From contig NW_027480534.1 in NCBI RefSeq assembly GCF_051401765.1, positions 1,116,001 to 1,180,000 of the forward strand: 64,000 bases of DNA. Direction: 5' to 3'. The position numbers and the translations under genes are program-made. Position 1 is the stretch's first letter; the number at the start of each line of letters is the position of its first letter. Positions 25,747-39,690 of the stretch are shown piece by piece. This DNA is from Calliopsis andreniformis (taxonomy: Eukaryota > Arthropoda > Insecta > Hymenoptera > Andrenidae). The notes under the pieces were generated by a model. That model was not told the DNA's origin and ran no database searches. It worked only from the letters and a program-made list of their open reading frames with translations.

Positions 25747-28700
25747 CTGAGGGTTGAGGGTTGAGAATTGAGGATTGAGGATTGAGGATTGAGGATTGAA
25801 GATTGAGGATTGGGTATTGAGGATTGAAGAATGAGGATTGAGGATTGAGGATTGAGGATTGAGGATTGAAGATTGAGGATTGGGTATTGAGGATTGAACA
25901 TTGAGGATTGAGGATTGAGGATTGAGGATTGAGGATTGAGGATTGAATATTGAATATTCATGCTTGAAGATTGAGGATTGAGTATTGAGGGTTGTGGACT
26001 GAGGACGAGGACTGAGGTTTGAGTATTAATGTTTGCGGTCTGAGGATTGAGGGTTGAGGATTGAGAATTGAGGATTGAGGATTGAGGATTGAAGATTGTG
26101 GATTGGGTATTGAGAATTGAAGAATGAGGATTGAGGATTGAGGATTGAGGATTGAGTATTGAGGATTGAAGATTGAGGATTGAGAATTGAGGATTGAAGA
26201 TTGAGGATTGAGGATTGAGGATTGAGGATTGATGATTGAGGATTGAGGATGAGGGCTGAGGGTTGAGGTTTGAGGTTTGAGGTCTGATGATTGAGGATTG
26301 AGGATTGAGAACTGAGGATTGAGGATTGTGGATTGAGGATTGAAGATTGTGTATTGAGGATTGATGATTGAGGATTGAGGATTGAGGATTAAGGATTGAG
26401 GATTGAGGATTGAGGATTGAGGATTGAGGATTGAGGATTGAGGATTGAAGATTGAGGATTGGGTATTGTGGATTGAACATTGAGGATTGAGGATTGAGGA
26501 TTGAGTATTAAGGATTCAGGATTGAAGATTGAATATTGATGATTGAAGATTAAGGATTGAGGATTGAGGGTTGTGGATTGAGGACGAGGGCTGAGGTTTG
26601 AGTATTAATGTTTGCGGTCTGAGGGTTGAGGATTGAGGATTGAGAATTGAGGATTGAGGATTGAGGATTGAAGATTGTGGATTGGGTATTGAGAATTGAA
26701 GAATGAGGATTGAGGATTGAGGATTGAGGATTGAGTATTGAGGATTGAAGATTGAGGATTGAGAATTGAGGATTGAAGATTGAGGATTGAGCATTGAGGA
26801 TTTTGGATTGAGCATTGAGGACAGAAGATTGAGGACTGGGGATTGAGGGTTGAAGATTGAGGATTAAGGATTGAGGATTGGGGATTGAGGATCTAAGATT
26901 GGAGATTGGTTATTGAGGATTGAAGGTTGAGGATTGAGGATTGAGGATTGAGAATTTAGAATTGAGGATGAGGACTGAGGGTTTAGGATTGAGGTTTGAG
27001 GAACGAGGATTGAGGATTGAGGATTGAGGACTGCGTATTGACGATTGAGTATTGAATATTGACGATTGAGGATTGAGGATTAAGGATTGAAGATTGAGGA
27101 TTGGGGACTGAGCGTTGAGGGTTGAGTGATGAGAATTGATGTTTGTGGATAGAGATTTCAGGAATGCAGATTGAGTATTGAGTATTGAAAACTGTGAACT
27201 GAGGATATTCTGTTGGTGACTGAGGATTGACAACTGATTGTTGAGGACTCAGGGCTGAAGATTGAGGATTCAGGATTGAGGATTCTGGATTGAAGTTTGA
27301 GGACTGAGGATTGAGGATTGAGGATTGAGGATTGAGGATTGAGGATGGAAGATTGAGGATTGAGGATTGAGGATTGAGGATTGAGGATTGAAGATTGAGG
27401 ATTGGGTATTGAGGATTGAAGAATGAGGATTGAGGATTGAGGATTGAGGATTGAGGGTTGAAGATTGAGTATTGAGGATTGAAGATTGAGGATTGAGGGT
27501 TGAGTATCGAGGATTGAGGGTTGAGGATTGAGGATTGAAGATTGAGTATTGAGGATTGACGATTGAAGATTGAGTATTGAGGATTGAAGGTTGAAGATTG
27601 ACGATTGAGGATTGAGGATTGAGGACTGAAGATTGAGGATTGGGGACTGAGCGTTGAGGGTTGAGTGATGAGAATTGATGTTTGTGGATAGAGATTTGAG
27701 GATTGCAGATTGAGTATTGAGGATTGAAGGTTGAGGATTGAGGATTGAGGTTTGAGGATTGAGGATGAGGGCCGAGGGCTGAGGATTGTGGCTTAAGGAC
27801 TGAGGACTGAGGGTTGAGGATTGAGAATTGAGGATTGAGGATTGAGGATTGAAGATTGAGGATTGGGAATTGAGGATTGTAGAATGAGGATTGAGGATTG
27901 AGGATTGAGGATTGAGGATTGAAGATTGAGTATTGAGGATTGAAGACTGACCATTGAGGATTGAGGATTGATGATTGAGGATTGAGGATTGAGGATTGAA
28001 GATTGAGTATTGAGGATTGAAGATTGAACATTGACGATTGAGGATTGAGGATTGAGGATTGAAGATTGAGGATTGGGGACTGAGCGTTGAGGGTTGAGTG
28101 ATGAGAATTGATGTTTGTGGATAGAGATTTGAGGATTGCAGATTGAGTATTGAGTATTGAAAACTGTGAATTGAGGATATTCTGTTGGTGACTGAGGATT
28201 GACAACTGATTGTTGAGGAATCAGGGCTGACGATTGAGGATTCAGGATTGAGGATTGAGGATTGAGGATTGAAGATTGAGGATTGGGTATTGAGGATTGA
28301 AGATTGTGGATTGGGTATTGAGAATTGAAGAATGAGGATTGAGGATTGAGGATTGAGGATTGAGTATTGAGGATTGAAGATTGAGGATTGAGAATTGAGG
28401 ATTGAAGATTGAGGATTGAGGATTGAGGATTGAGGATTGATGATTGAGGATTGAGGATGAGGGCTGAGGGTTGAGGATTGAGGTTTGAGGTCTGATGATT
28501 GAGGATTGAGGATTGAGAATTGAGGATTGAGGATTGTGGATTGAGGATTGAAGATTGTGTATTGAGGATTGATGATTGAGGATTGAGGATTGAGGATTAA
28601 GGATTGAGGATTGAGGATTGAGGATTGAGGATTGAGGATTGAGGATTGAGGATTGAGGATTGAAGATTGAAGATTGGGTATTGAGGATTTAACATTGAGG

Positions 28701-30131
28701 ATTGAGGATTGAGGATTGAGTATTGAGGATTGAGGATTGAGGATTGAATATTGATGATTGAAGATTAAGGATTGAGGATTGAGGGTTGTGGACTGAGGAC
28801 GAGGGCTGAGGTTTGAGTATTAATGTTTGCGGTCTGAGGGTTGAGGATTGAGGATTGAGAATTGAGGATTGAGGGCTGAGGATTGAAGATTGTGGATTGG
28901 GTATTGAGGATTGAACATTGAGGATTGAGGATTGAGGATTGAGTATTGAGGATTGAGGATTGAAGATAGAATATTGATGATTGAAGATTAAGGATTGAGG
29001 ATTGAGGGTTGTGGATTGAGGACGAGGGCTGAGGTTTGAGTATTAATGTTTGCGGTCTGAGGGTTGAGGATTGAGGATTGAGAATTGAGGATTGAGGATT
29101 GAGGATTGAAGATTGTGGATTGGTTATTGAGAATTGAAGAATGAGGATTGAGGATTGAGGATTGAGGATTGAGTATTGAGGATTGAAGATTGAGGATTGA
29201 GAATTGTGGATTGAAGATTGAGGATTGAGCATTGAGGATTTTGGATTGAGCATTGAGGACAGAAGATAGAGGACTGGGGATTGAGGGTTGAAGATTGAGG
29301 ATTAAGGATTGAGGATTGGGGATTGAGGATCTAAGATTGGAGATTGGTTATTGAGGATTGAAGGTTGAGGATTGAGGATTGAGGATTGAGAATTTAGAAT
29401 TGAGGATGAGGACTGAGGGTTTAGGATTGAGGTTTGAGGAACGAGGATTGAGGATTCAGGATTGAGGACTGCGGATTGACGATTGAGTATTGAATATTGA
29501 CGATTGAGGATTGAGGATTGAGGATTGGGGACTGAGCGTTGAGGGTTGAGTGATGAGAATTGATGTTTGTGGATAGAGATTTGAGGATTGCAGATTGAGT
29601 ATTGAGTATTGAAAACTGTGAACTGAGGATATTCTGTTGGTGACTGAGGATTGACAACTGATTGTTGAGGACTCAGGGTTGAAGATTGAGGATTCAGGAT
29701 TGAGGATTCTGGATTGAAGTTTGAGGACTGAGGATTGAGGGTTGAGGATTGAGGATTGAGGATTGAGGATGGAAGATTGAGGATTGAGGATTGAGGATTG
29801 AGGATTGAGGATTGAGGATTGAGAATGGAAGGTTGAGGATTGGGTATTGAGGATTGAACATTGAGGATTGAGGATTGAGTATTGAGGATTGAGGATTGAA
29901 GATTGAGGATTGAGTATAGAGGGCTGTGGATTGAGGACGAGGACTGAGGGTTGAGTATTGATGTTTGAGGTCTGATGATTGAGCATTGAGGATTGAGGAT
30001 CGGGGATTGAAGATTGAGTATTGAGGATTGAAGATTGAGTATTCAGGATTGAAGATTGAGGATTGAAGATTGAGGATTGAGGATTGAGGATGAGGGCTGA
30101 TGGGTGAGGATTGAGGTTTAAGGACTGAGGA
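25747..30131 (+). repeat. HOR-II, copy 2 (about 4,385 bp)
   Basis: Second copy of HOR-II, lacking the 1,021-bp duplication. L1 landmarks at 27188, 28160 and 29612 correspond to 21782, 22754 and 25227 in copy 1. The L3 landmark (ATTTTGGATTGAGCATTGAG near 26801 and 29238) is in the same place in both copies. Beyond about 30155 the text leaves the HOR-II path and follows the HOR-I path seen at 9410-10900 and 19240-19800. Confidence 0.8.
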
Positions 30132-30155
30132 CTGAGGGTTGAGGGTTGAGAATTG

Positions 30156-31349
30156 AGGATTGAGGATTGAGGATTGAAGATTGAGGATTGTGTATTGAGG
30201 ATTGAAGGATGAGGATTGAGGATTGAGGATTGAGGATTGAGGATTGAAGATTGAGTATTGAGGATTGAAGACTGAAGATTGAGGATTAAGGACTGATGAT
30301 TGAGGATTGAGGATTGAGGATTGAAGATTGAGTATTGAGGATTGAAGATTGAAGATTGACGATTGAGGATTGGGGATTGAGGATTGAAGATTGAGGATTG
30401 GGGACTGAGCGTTGAGGGTTGAGTGATGAGAATTGATGTTTGTGGATAGAGATTTGAGGATTGCAGATTGAGTATTGAGTATTGAAAACTGTGAATTGAG
30501 GATATTCTGTTGGTGACTGAGGATTGACAACTGACTGTTGAGGACTCTGGGCTGAAGATTGAGGATTCAGGATTGAGGATTAAGGATTGAGGATTGAGGG
30601 TTGAGGATTGAGGATTGATGATTGAGGATTGAGGATTGAGGATTGAAGATTGAGGATTGGGTATTGAGGACTGAACATTGAGGATTGAGGATTGAGGATT
30701 GAGGATTGAGGATTGAGTATTGAATATTGAATATTCATGCTTGAAGATTGAGGATTGAGTATTGAGGGTTGTGGACTGAGGACGAGGACTGAGGTTTGAG
30801 TATTAATGATTGCGGTCTGAGGGTTGAGGGTTGAGGATTGAGAATTGAGGATTGAGGATTGAGGATTGAAGATTGTGGATTGGGTATTGACAATTGAAGA
30901 ATGAGGATTGAGGATTGAGGATTGAGGATTGAGTATTGAGGATTGAAGATTGAGGATTGAGAATTGAGGATTGAAGATTGAGGATTGAGGATTCAGTATT
31001 GAGGATTGAGGATTGAAGATTGAATATTGATGATTGAAGATTAAGGATTGAGGATTGAGGGTTGTGGATTGAGGACGAGGGCTGAGGTTTGAGTATTAAT
31101 GTTTGCGGTCTGAGGGTTGAGGATTGAGGATTGAGAATTGAGGATTGAGGACTGAGGATTGAAGATTGTGGATTGGGTATTGAGGATTGAAGAATGAGGA
31201 TTGAGGATTGAGGATTGAGGATTGAGGGTTGAGTATTGAAGATTGACGATTGAGGATTGAGGATTGAGGATTGAAGACTGAGGATTGGGGACCGAGCGTT
31301 GAGGGTTGAGTGATGAGAATTGATGTTTGTGGATAGAGATTTGAGGATT
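30156..31349 (+). repeat. HOR-I-like segment between HOR-II and HOR-III
   Basis: Bases 30156-30900 follow 10000-11000 in HOR-I, including L1 at 30485, the ACTCTGGGC variant and the palindromic TGAATATTCA near 30728. From about 31000 the text follows 16700-17567 (offset 14301), including the private GGGGACCGAGCG near 31287, also present near 7404, 16988 and 50588. The junction inside the block shows it is a mosaic of two HOR-I places that are normally several kilobases apart. Confidence 0.7.
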
Positions 31350-34300
31350 GCAGGTTGAGTATTGAGTATTGAAAACTGTGAATTGAGGATATTCTGTTGA
31401 GGACTGAGGATTGACAACTGACTGTTGAGGACTCTGGGCTGAAGATTGACGTTTCAGGATTGAGGATTCAGGATTGAGGTTTGAGGACTGAGGATTGATG
31501 ATTGAGGATTGAGGATTGAGAATGGAAGATTGAGGATTGGGTATTGAGGATTGAACATTGAGGATTGAGGATTGAGTATTGAGGATTGAGGATTGAAGAT
31601 TGAGGATTGAGTGTTGAGGGCTGTGGATTGAGGACGAGGACTGAGGGTTGAGTATTGATGTTTGAGGTCTGATGATTGAGGATTGAGGATTGAGGATCGG
31701 GGATTGAAGATTGATTATTGAGGATTGAAGATTGAGTATTCAGGATTGAAGATTGAGGATTGAAGATTGAGGATTGAGGATTGAACGTGAGGGCTGATGG
31801 CTGAGGATTGAGGTTTAAGGACTGAGGACTGAGGGTTGAGGGTTGAGAATTGAGGATTGAGGATTGAGGATTGAAGATTGAGGATTGGGTATTGAGGATT
31901 GAAGAATGAGGATTGAGGATTGAGGATTGAGGATTGAGGATTGAAGATTGAGGATTGGGTATTGAGGATTGAACATTGAGGATTGAGGATTGAGGATTGA
32001 GGATTGAGGATTGAGGATTGAGGATTGAATATTGAATATTCATGCTTGAAGATTGAGGATTGAGTATTGAGGGTTGTGGACTGAGGACGAGGACTGAGGT
32101 TTGAGTATTAATGTTTGCGGTCTGAGGATTGAGGGTTGAGGATTGAGAATTGAGGATTGAGGATTGAGGATTGAAGATTGTGGATTGGGTATTGAGAATT
32201 GAAGAATGAGGATTGAGGATTGAGGATTGAGGATTGAGTATTGAGGAATGAAGATTGAGGATTGAGAATTGAGGATTGAAGATTGAGGATTGAGGATTGA
32301 GGATTGAGGATTGATGATTGAGGATTGAGGATGAGGGCTGAGGGTTGAGGATTGAGGTTTGAGGTCTGATGATTGAGGATTGAGGATTGAGAATTGAGGA
32401 TTGAGGATTGTGGATTGAGGATTGAAGATTGTGTATTGAGGATTGATGATTGAGGATTGAGGATTGAGGATTAAGGATTGAGGATTGAGGATTGAGGATT
32501 GAGGATTGAGGATTGAGGATTGAGGATTGAAGATTGAGGATTGGGTATTGAGGATTGAACATTGAGGATTGAGGATTGAGGATTGAGTATTAAGGATTCA
32601 GGATTGAAGATTGAATATTGATGATTGAAGATTAAGGATTGAGGATTGAGGGTTGTGGATTGAGGACGAGGGCTGAGGTTTGAGTATTAATGTTTGCGGT
32701 CTGAGGGTTGAGGATTGAGGATTGAGAATTGAGGATTGAGGATTGAGGGTTGAAGATTGTGGATTGGGTATTGAGAATTGAAGAATGAGGATTGAGGATT
32801 GAGGATTGAGGATTGAGTATTGAGGATTGAAGATTGAGGATTGAGAATTGAGGATTGAAGATTGAGGATTGAGCATTGAGGATTTTGGATTGAGCATTGA
32901 GGACAGAAGATTGAGGACTGGGGATTGAGGGTTGAAGATTGAGGATTAAGGATTGAGGATTGGGGATTGAGGATCTAAGATTGGAGATTGGTTATTGAGG
33001 ATTGAAGGTTGAGGATTGAGGATTGAGGATTGAGAATTTAGAATTGAGGATGAGGACTGAGGGTTTAGGATTGAGGTTTGAGGAACGAGGATTTAGGATT
33101 GAGGATTGAGTACTGCGTATTGACGATTGAGTATTGAATATTGACGATTGAGGATTGAGGATTGAGGATTGAAGATTGAGGATTGGGGACTGAGCGTTGA
33201 GGGTTGAGTGATGAGAATTGATGTTTGTGGATAGAGATTTGAGGAATGCAGATTGAGTATTGAGTATTGAAAACTGTGAACTGAGGATATTCTGTTGGTG
33301 ACTGAGGATTGACAACTGATTGTTGAGGACTCAGGGCTGAAGATTGAGGATTCAGGATTGAGGATTCTGGATTGAAGTTTGAGGACTGAGGATTGAGGAT
33401 TGAGGATTGAAGATTGAGTATTGAGGATTGACGATTGAAGATTGAGTATTGAGGATTGAAGGTTGAAGATTGACGATTGAGGATTGAGGATTGAGGACTG
33501 AAGATTGAGGATTGGGGACTGAGCGTTGAGGGCTGAGTGATGAGAATTGATGTTTGTGGATAGAGATTTGAGGATTGCCGATTGAGTATTGAGGATTGAA
33601 GGTTGAGGATTGAGGATTGAGATTTGAGGATTGAGGATGAGGGCCGAGGGCTGAGGATTGTGGCTTAAGGACTGAGGACTGAGGGTTGAGGATTGAGAAT
33701 TGAGGATTGAGGATTGAGGATTGAAGATTGAGGATTGGGAATTGAGGATTGTAGAATGAGGATTGAGGATTGAGGATTGAGGATTGAGGATTGAAGATTG
33801 AGTATTGAGGATTGAAGACTGACCATTGAGGATTGAGGATTGATGATTGAGGATTGAGGATTGTGGATTGAAGATTGAGTATTGAGGATTGAAGATTGAA
33901 GATTGACGATTGAGGATTGAGGATTGAGGATTGAAGATTGAGGATTGGGGACTGAGCGTTGAGGGTTGAGTGATGAGAATTGATGTTTGTGGATAGAGAT
34001 TTGAGGATTGCAGATTGAGTATTGAGTATTGAAAACTGTGAATTGAGGATATTCTGTTGGTGACTGAGGATTGACAACTGATTGTTGAGGACTGAGGGCA
34101 GAAGATTGAGGATTCAGGATTGAGGATTCTGGATTGAAGTTTGAGGATTGAGGATTGAGGATTGAAGATTGAGTATTGAGGATTGAAGACTGACCATTGA
34201 GGATTGAGGATTGATGATTGAGGATTGAGGATTGAGGATTGAAGATTGAGTATTGAGGATTGAAGATTGAAGATTGACGATTGAGGATTGAGGATTGAGG

Positions 34301-35640
34301 ATTGAAGATTGAGGACTGGGGACTGAGCGTTGAGGGTTGAGTGATGAGAATTGATGTTTGTGGATAGAGATTTGAGGATTGCAGATTGAGTATTGAGTAT
34401 TGAAAACTGTGAATTGAGGATATTCTGTTGGTGACTGAGGATTGACAACTGATTGTTGAGGACTGAGTGCTGAAGATTGAGGATTCAGGATTGAGGATTC
34501 TGGATTGAAGTTTGAGGACTGAGGATTGAGGATTGAGGATTGAGGATTGAGGATTGAGGAAGGAAGATTGAGGATTGGGTATTGAGGATTGAACATTGAG
34601 GATTGAGGATTGAGTATTGAGGATTGAGGATTGAGTGTTGAATATTGATGCTTGAAGATTGAGGATTGAGTATTGAGGGTTGTGGACTGAGGACGAGGAC
34701 TGAGGTTTGAGTATTAATGTTTGCGGTCTGACGGTTGAGGATTGAGGATTGAGAATTGAGGATTGAGGATTGAGGATTGAAGATTGTGGATTGGGTATTG
34801 AGAATTGAAGGATGAGGATTGAGGATTGAGGATTGAGGATTGGGTATTGAGGATTGAAGATTGAGGATTGAGAATTGAGGATTGAAGATTGAGGATTGAG
34901 CATTGAGGATTTTGGATTGAGCATTGAGGATAGAAGATTGAGGACTGGGGATTGAGTGTTGAAGATTGAGGATTAAGGATTGAGGATTGGGGATTGAGGA
35001 TCTAGGATTGGAGATTGGTTATTGAGGATTGAAGGTTGAGGATTGAGGATTGAGGATTGAGAATTTAGAATTGAGGATGAGGACTGAGGGTTTAGGGTTG
35101 AGGTTTGAGGAACGAGGATTGTGGATTGAGGATTGAGGACTGCGGATTGACGATTGAGTATTGAATATTAAGGATTGATGACTGAGGATTGAGGATTGAG
35201 GATTGAGTATTGAAGACTGAGGATTGATGGTTGAGGATTGAGGATTGAGGATTGAGGATTGAGGATTGAGGGTTGAGGATTGAGGATTGAGGACTGAGGG
35301 CTGAGGATTGAGGATTGAGAATTGAGGATTGAGGGTTGAGGATTGAAGATTGAGGATTGTGTATTGAGGAATGAAGAATGAGTGTTGAGGATTGAGGATT
35401 GAAGATTGAGGATTGAGGATTGAATATTCAGTATAGGGGATGGAAGATTGAGAATTGAGGATTGAGGATTGAGGATTGGGGACAGAGTGTTGAGGGTTGA
35501 GTGATGAGAATTGATGTTTGTGGATAGAGATTTGAAGATTGCAGATTGAGTATTGAGTATTGAAAACTGTGAACTGAGGATATTCTATTGAGGTCTGAGG
35601 ATTGACAACTGATTGTTGAGGAATCAGGGCTGACGATTGA
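31350..35640 (+). repeat. HOR-III, copy 1
   Basis: This block aligns with copy 2 at successive offsets of 4994 (31350-32300), 4206 (33100-33380), 4416 (to about 34160) and 4045 (34430-35640). The changes are explained by 788 bp missing from copy 2, 210 bp (30 heptamers) missing here near 33390, and a 371-bp tandem duplication here. From about 31880 to 34077 it also aligns with HOR-II copy 2 at offset 6082. L1 copies are at 31372, 33270, 34032, 34403 and 35563. Confidence 0.75.
33791..34532 (+). repeat. 371-bp tandem duplication (53 heptamers)
   Basis: TTGAAGATTGAGTATTGAGG followed by a GACTGACCATT string at 33791 recurs at 34162, and AAAACTGTGAA at 34032 recurs at 34403. 371 is exactly 53 heptamers. 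The same duplication exists at about 41798-42300 (starts 41798 and 42169), together with the private GGGCAGAAG near 34097 and 42103. HOR-III copy 2 (38.2-38.6 kb) has a single copy and the usual GGGCTGAAG. The duplication therefore groups copies 1 and 3 against copy 2. Confidence 0.83.
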
Positions 35641-36930
35641 GGTTTCAGGATTGAGGATTCAGGATTGAGGTTTGAGGACTGAGGATTGAGGATTGAGGAT
35701 TGAGAATGGAAGATTGAGGATTGGGTATTGAGGATTGAACAATGAGGATTGAGGATTGAGTATTGAGGATTGAGGATTGAAGATTGAGGATTGAGTATTG
35801 AGGGCTGTGGATTGAGGACGAGGACTGAGGGTTGAGTATTGATGTTTGAGGTCTGATGATTGAGGATTGAGGATTGAGGATCGGGGATTGAAGATTGAGT
35901 ATTGAGGATTGAAGATTGAGTATTCAGGATTGAAGATTGAGGATTGAAGATTGAGGATTAAGGATTGAGGATGAGGGCTGATGGCTGAGGATTGAGGTTT
36001 AAGGACTGAGGACTGAGGGTTGAGGGTTGAGAATTGCGGATTGAGGATTGAGGATTGAAGATTGAGGATTGGGTATTGAGGATTGAAGAATGAGGATTGA
36101 GGATTGAGGATTGAGGATTGAGGGTTGAAGATTGAGTATTGAGGATTGAAGGATGACGATGGAGGATTGAGGATTGATGATTGAGGATTGAGGATTGAGG
36201 ATTGAAGATTGAGTATTGAGGATTGAAGATTGAAGATTGACGATTGAGGATTGAGTATTGAGGATTGAAGATTGAGGATTGGGGACTGAGCGTTGAGGGT
36301 TGAGTGATGAGAACTGATGTTTGTGGATAGAGATTTGAGGATTGCAGGTTGAGTATTGAGTATTGAAAACTGTGAATTGAGGATATTCTGTTGAGGACTG
36401 AGGATTGACAACTGACTGTTGAGGACTCTGGGCTGAAGATTGAGGTTTCAGGATTGAGGATTCAGGATTGAGGTTTGAGGACTGAGGATTGAGGATTGAG
36501 GATTGAGGATTGAGAATGGAAGATTGAGGATTGGGTATTGAGGATTGAACATTGAGGATTGAGGTTTGAGTATTGAGGATTGAGGATTGAAGATTGAGGA
36601 TTGAGTATTGAGGGCTGTGGATTGAGGACGAGGACTGAGGGTTGAGTATTGATGTTTGAGGTCTGATGATTGAGGATTGAGGATTGAGGATCAGGGATTG
36701 AAGATTGAGTATTGAGGATTGAAGATTGAGTATTCAGGATTGAAGATTGAGGATTGAAGATTGAGGATTGAGGATTGAGGATGAGGGCTGATGGCTGAGG
36801 ATTGAGGTTTAAGGACTGAGGACTGAGGGTTGAGGGTTGAGAATTGAGGATTGAGGATTGAGGATTGAAGATTGAGGATTGGGCATTGAGGATTGAAGAA
36901 TGAGGATTGAGGATTGAGGATTGAGGATTG
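35641..36930 (+). repeat. Roughly 0.8-kb offset direct repeat joining HOR-III copies 1 and 2
   Basis: GGTTTCAGGATTGAGGATTC at 35641 recurs at 36444 (offset 803). After one added heptamer the offset is 810 (TGAGAATGGA at 35701 and 36511). The match covers about 480 bp (35641-36120 and 36444-36930). The first half then passes through L1 at 36366. This is a partial tandem copy at the HOR-III copy 1/copy 2 border. Confidence 0.7.
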
Positions 36931-39690
36931 AGGATTGAAGATTGAGGATTGGGTACTGAGGATTGAACATTGAGGATTGAGGATTGAGGATTGAGGATTG
37001 AGGATTGAGGATTGAGGATTGAATATTGAATATTCATGCTTGAAGATTGAGGATTGAGTATTGAGGGTTGTGGACTGAGGACGAGGACTGAGGTTTGAGT
37101 ATTAATGTTTGCGGTCTGAGGATTGAGGGTTGAGGATTGAGAATTGAGGATTGAGGATTGAGGATTGAAGATTGTGGATTGGGTATTGAGAATTGAAGAA
37201 TGAGGATTGAGGATTGAGGATTGAGGATTGAGTATTGAGGATTGAAGATTGAGGATTGAGAATTGAGGATTGAAGATTGAGGATTGAGGATTGAGGATTG
37301 AGGATTGAGGATTGAGGACTGCGTATTGACGATTGAGTATTGAATATTGACGATTGAGGATTGAGGATTGAGGATTGAAGATTGAGGATTGGGGACTGAG
37401 CGTTGAGGGTTGAGTGACGAGAATTGATGTTTGTGGATAGAGATTTGAGGAATGCAGATTGAGTATTGAGTATTGAAAACTGTGAACTGAGGATATTCTG
37501 TTGGTGACTGAGGATTGACAACTGATTGTTGAGGACTCAGGGCTGAAGATTGAGGATTCAGGATTGAGGATTCTGGATTGAAGTTTGAGGACTGAGGATT
37601 GAGGATTGAGGATTGAGGATTGAGGATTGAGGATGGAAGATTGAGGATTGAGGATTGAGGATTGAGGATTGAGGATTGAAGATTGAGGATTGGGTATTGA
37701 GGATTGAAGAATGAGGATCGAGGATTGAGGATTGAGGATTGAGGGTTGAAGATTGAGTATTGAGGATTGAAGATTGAGGATTGAGGGTTGAGTATCGAGG
37801 ATTGAGGGTTGAGGATTGAGGATTGAAGATTGAGTATTGAGGGTTGACGATTGAAGATTGAGTATTGAGGATTGAAGGTTGACGATTGACGGTTGAGGAT
37901 TGAGGATTGAGGACTGAAGATTGAGGATTGGGGACTGAGCGTTGAGGGTTGAGTGATGAGAATTGATGTTTGTGGATAGAGATTTGAGGATTGCAGATTG
38001 AGTATTGAGGATTGAAGGTTGAGGATTGAGGATTGAGGTTTGAGGATTGAGGATGAGGGCCGAGGGCTGAGGATTGTGGCTTAAGGACTGAGGACTGAGG
38101 GTTGAGGATTGAGAATTGAGGATTGAGGATTGAGGATTGAAGATTGAGGATTGGGAATTGAGGATTGTAGAATGAGGATTGAGGATTGAGGATTGAGGAT
38201 TGAGGATTGAAGATTGCGTATTGAGGATTGAAGACTGACCATTGAGGATTGAGGATTGATGATTGAGGATTGAGGATTGAGGTTTGAAGATTGAGTATTG
38301 AGGATTGAAGATTGAAGATTGACGATTGAGGATTGAGGATTGAGGATTGAAGATTGAGGATTGGGGACTGAGCGTTGAGGGTTGAGTGATGAGAATTGAT
38401 GTTTGTGGATAGAGATTTGAGGATTGCAGATTGAGTATTGAGTATTGAAAACTGTGAATTGAGGATATTCTGTTGGTGACTGAGGATTGACAACTGATTG
38501 TTGAGGACTGAGGGCTGAAGATTGAGGATTCAGGATTGAGGATTCTGGATTGAAGTTTGAGGACTGAGGATTGAGGATTGAGGATTGAGGATTGAGGATT
38601 GAGGAAGGAAGATTGAGGATTGGGTATTGAGGATTGAACATTGAGGATTGAGGATTGAGTATTGAGGATTGAGGATTGAGTGTTGAATATTGATGCTTGA
38701 AGATTGAGGATTGAGTATTGAGGGTTGTGGACTGAGGACGAGGACTGAGGTTTGAGTATTAATGTTTGCGGTCTGACGGTTGAGGATTGAGGATTGAGAA
38801 TTGAGGATTGAGGATTGAGGATTGAAGATTGTGGATTGGGTATTGAGAATTGAAGGATGAGGATTGAGGATTGAGGATTGAGGATTGGGTATTGAGGATT
38901 GAAGATTGAGGATTGAGAATTGAGGATTGAAGATTGAGGATTGAGCATTGAGGATTTTGGATTGAGCATTGAGGATAGAAGATTGAGGACTGGGGATTGA
39001 GTGTTGAAAATTGAGGATTAAGGATTGAGGATTGGGGATTGAGGATCCAGGATTGGAGATTGGTTATTGAGGATTGAAGGTTGAGGATTGAGGATTGAGG
39101 ATTGAGAATTTAGAATTGAGGATGAGGACTGAGGGTTTAGGGTTGAGGTTTGAGGAACGAGGATTGTGGATTGAGGATTGAGGACTGCGGATTGACGATT
39201 GAGTATTGAATATTAAGGATTGATGACTGAGGATTGAGGATTGAGGATTGAGTATTGAAGACTGAGGATTGATGGTTGAGGATTGAGGATTGAGGATTGA
39301 GGATTGAGGATTGAGGGTTGAGGATTGAGGATTGAGGACTGAGGGCTGAGGATTGAGGATCGAGAATTGAGGATTGAGGGTTGAGGATTGAAGATTGAGG
39401 ATTGTGTATTGAGGAATGAAGAATTAGTGTTGGGGATTGAGGATTGAAGATTGAGGATTGAGGATTGAATATTCAGTATAGGGGATCGAAGATTGAGAAT
39501 TGAGGATTGAGGATTGAGGATTGGGGACAGAGTGTTGAGGGTTGAGTGATGAGAATTGATGTTTGTGGATAGAGATTTGAAGATTGCAGATTGAGTATTG
39601 AGTATTGAAAACTGTGAACTGAGGATATTCTATTGAGGTCTGAGGATTGACAACTGATTGTTGAGGAATCAGGGCTGACGATTGAGGATT
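36320..39690 (+). repeat. HOR-III, copy 2
   Basis: Matches copy 1 as described there, and matches copy 3 at offsets 3591 (37306-38500) and 3438 (38900-39690). At about 37305 the text jumps from the path seen at 32300 to that at 33100, a loss of 788 bp relative to copy 1. L1 copies are at 36366, 37476, 38448 and 39608. The L3 landmark is at 38953, with the diagnostic GGATAGAAG instead of GGACAGAAG. Its - strand contains the longest open frame of the window, listed separately. Confidence 0.75.
36462..38969 (-). other. Longest open reading frame (835 codons), judged not to be a gene
   Basis: This is the longest open stretch in the window. It encodes a monotonous cycle of Ile-Leu-Asn-Pro-Gln-Ser-Ser with substitutions, rich in Ser, Asn, Gln and Pro. 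No signal peptide, membrane segment or known domain is seen. The reading frame carries no information beyond the repeat: any - strand frame gives the same cycle. Start codons come from single-base variants such as ATTGAACATTGAGG, and stop codons from ATTCAGG (TGA) or ATTAAGG (TAA) on the opposite strand. Frames drift between copies with every 6-bp unit. I infer no coding function; translation cannot be excluded from sequence alone. Confidence 0.6.
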
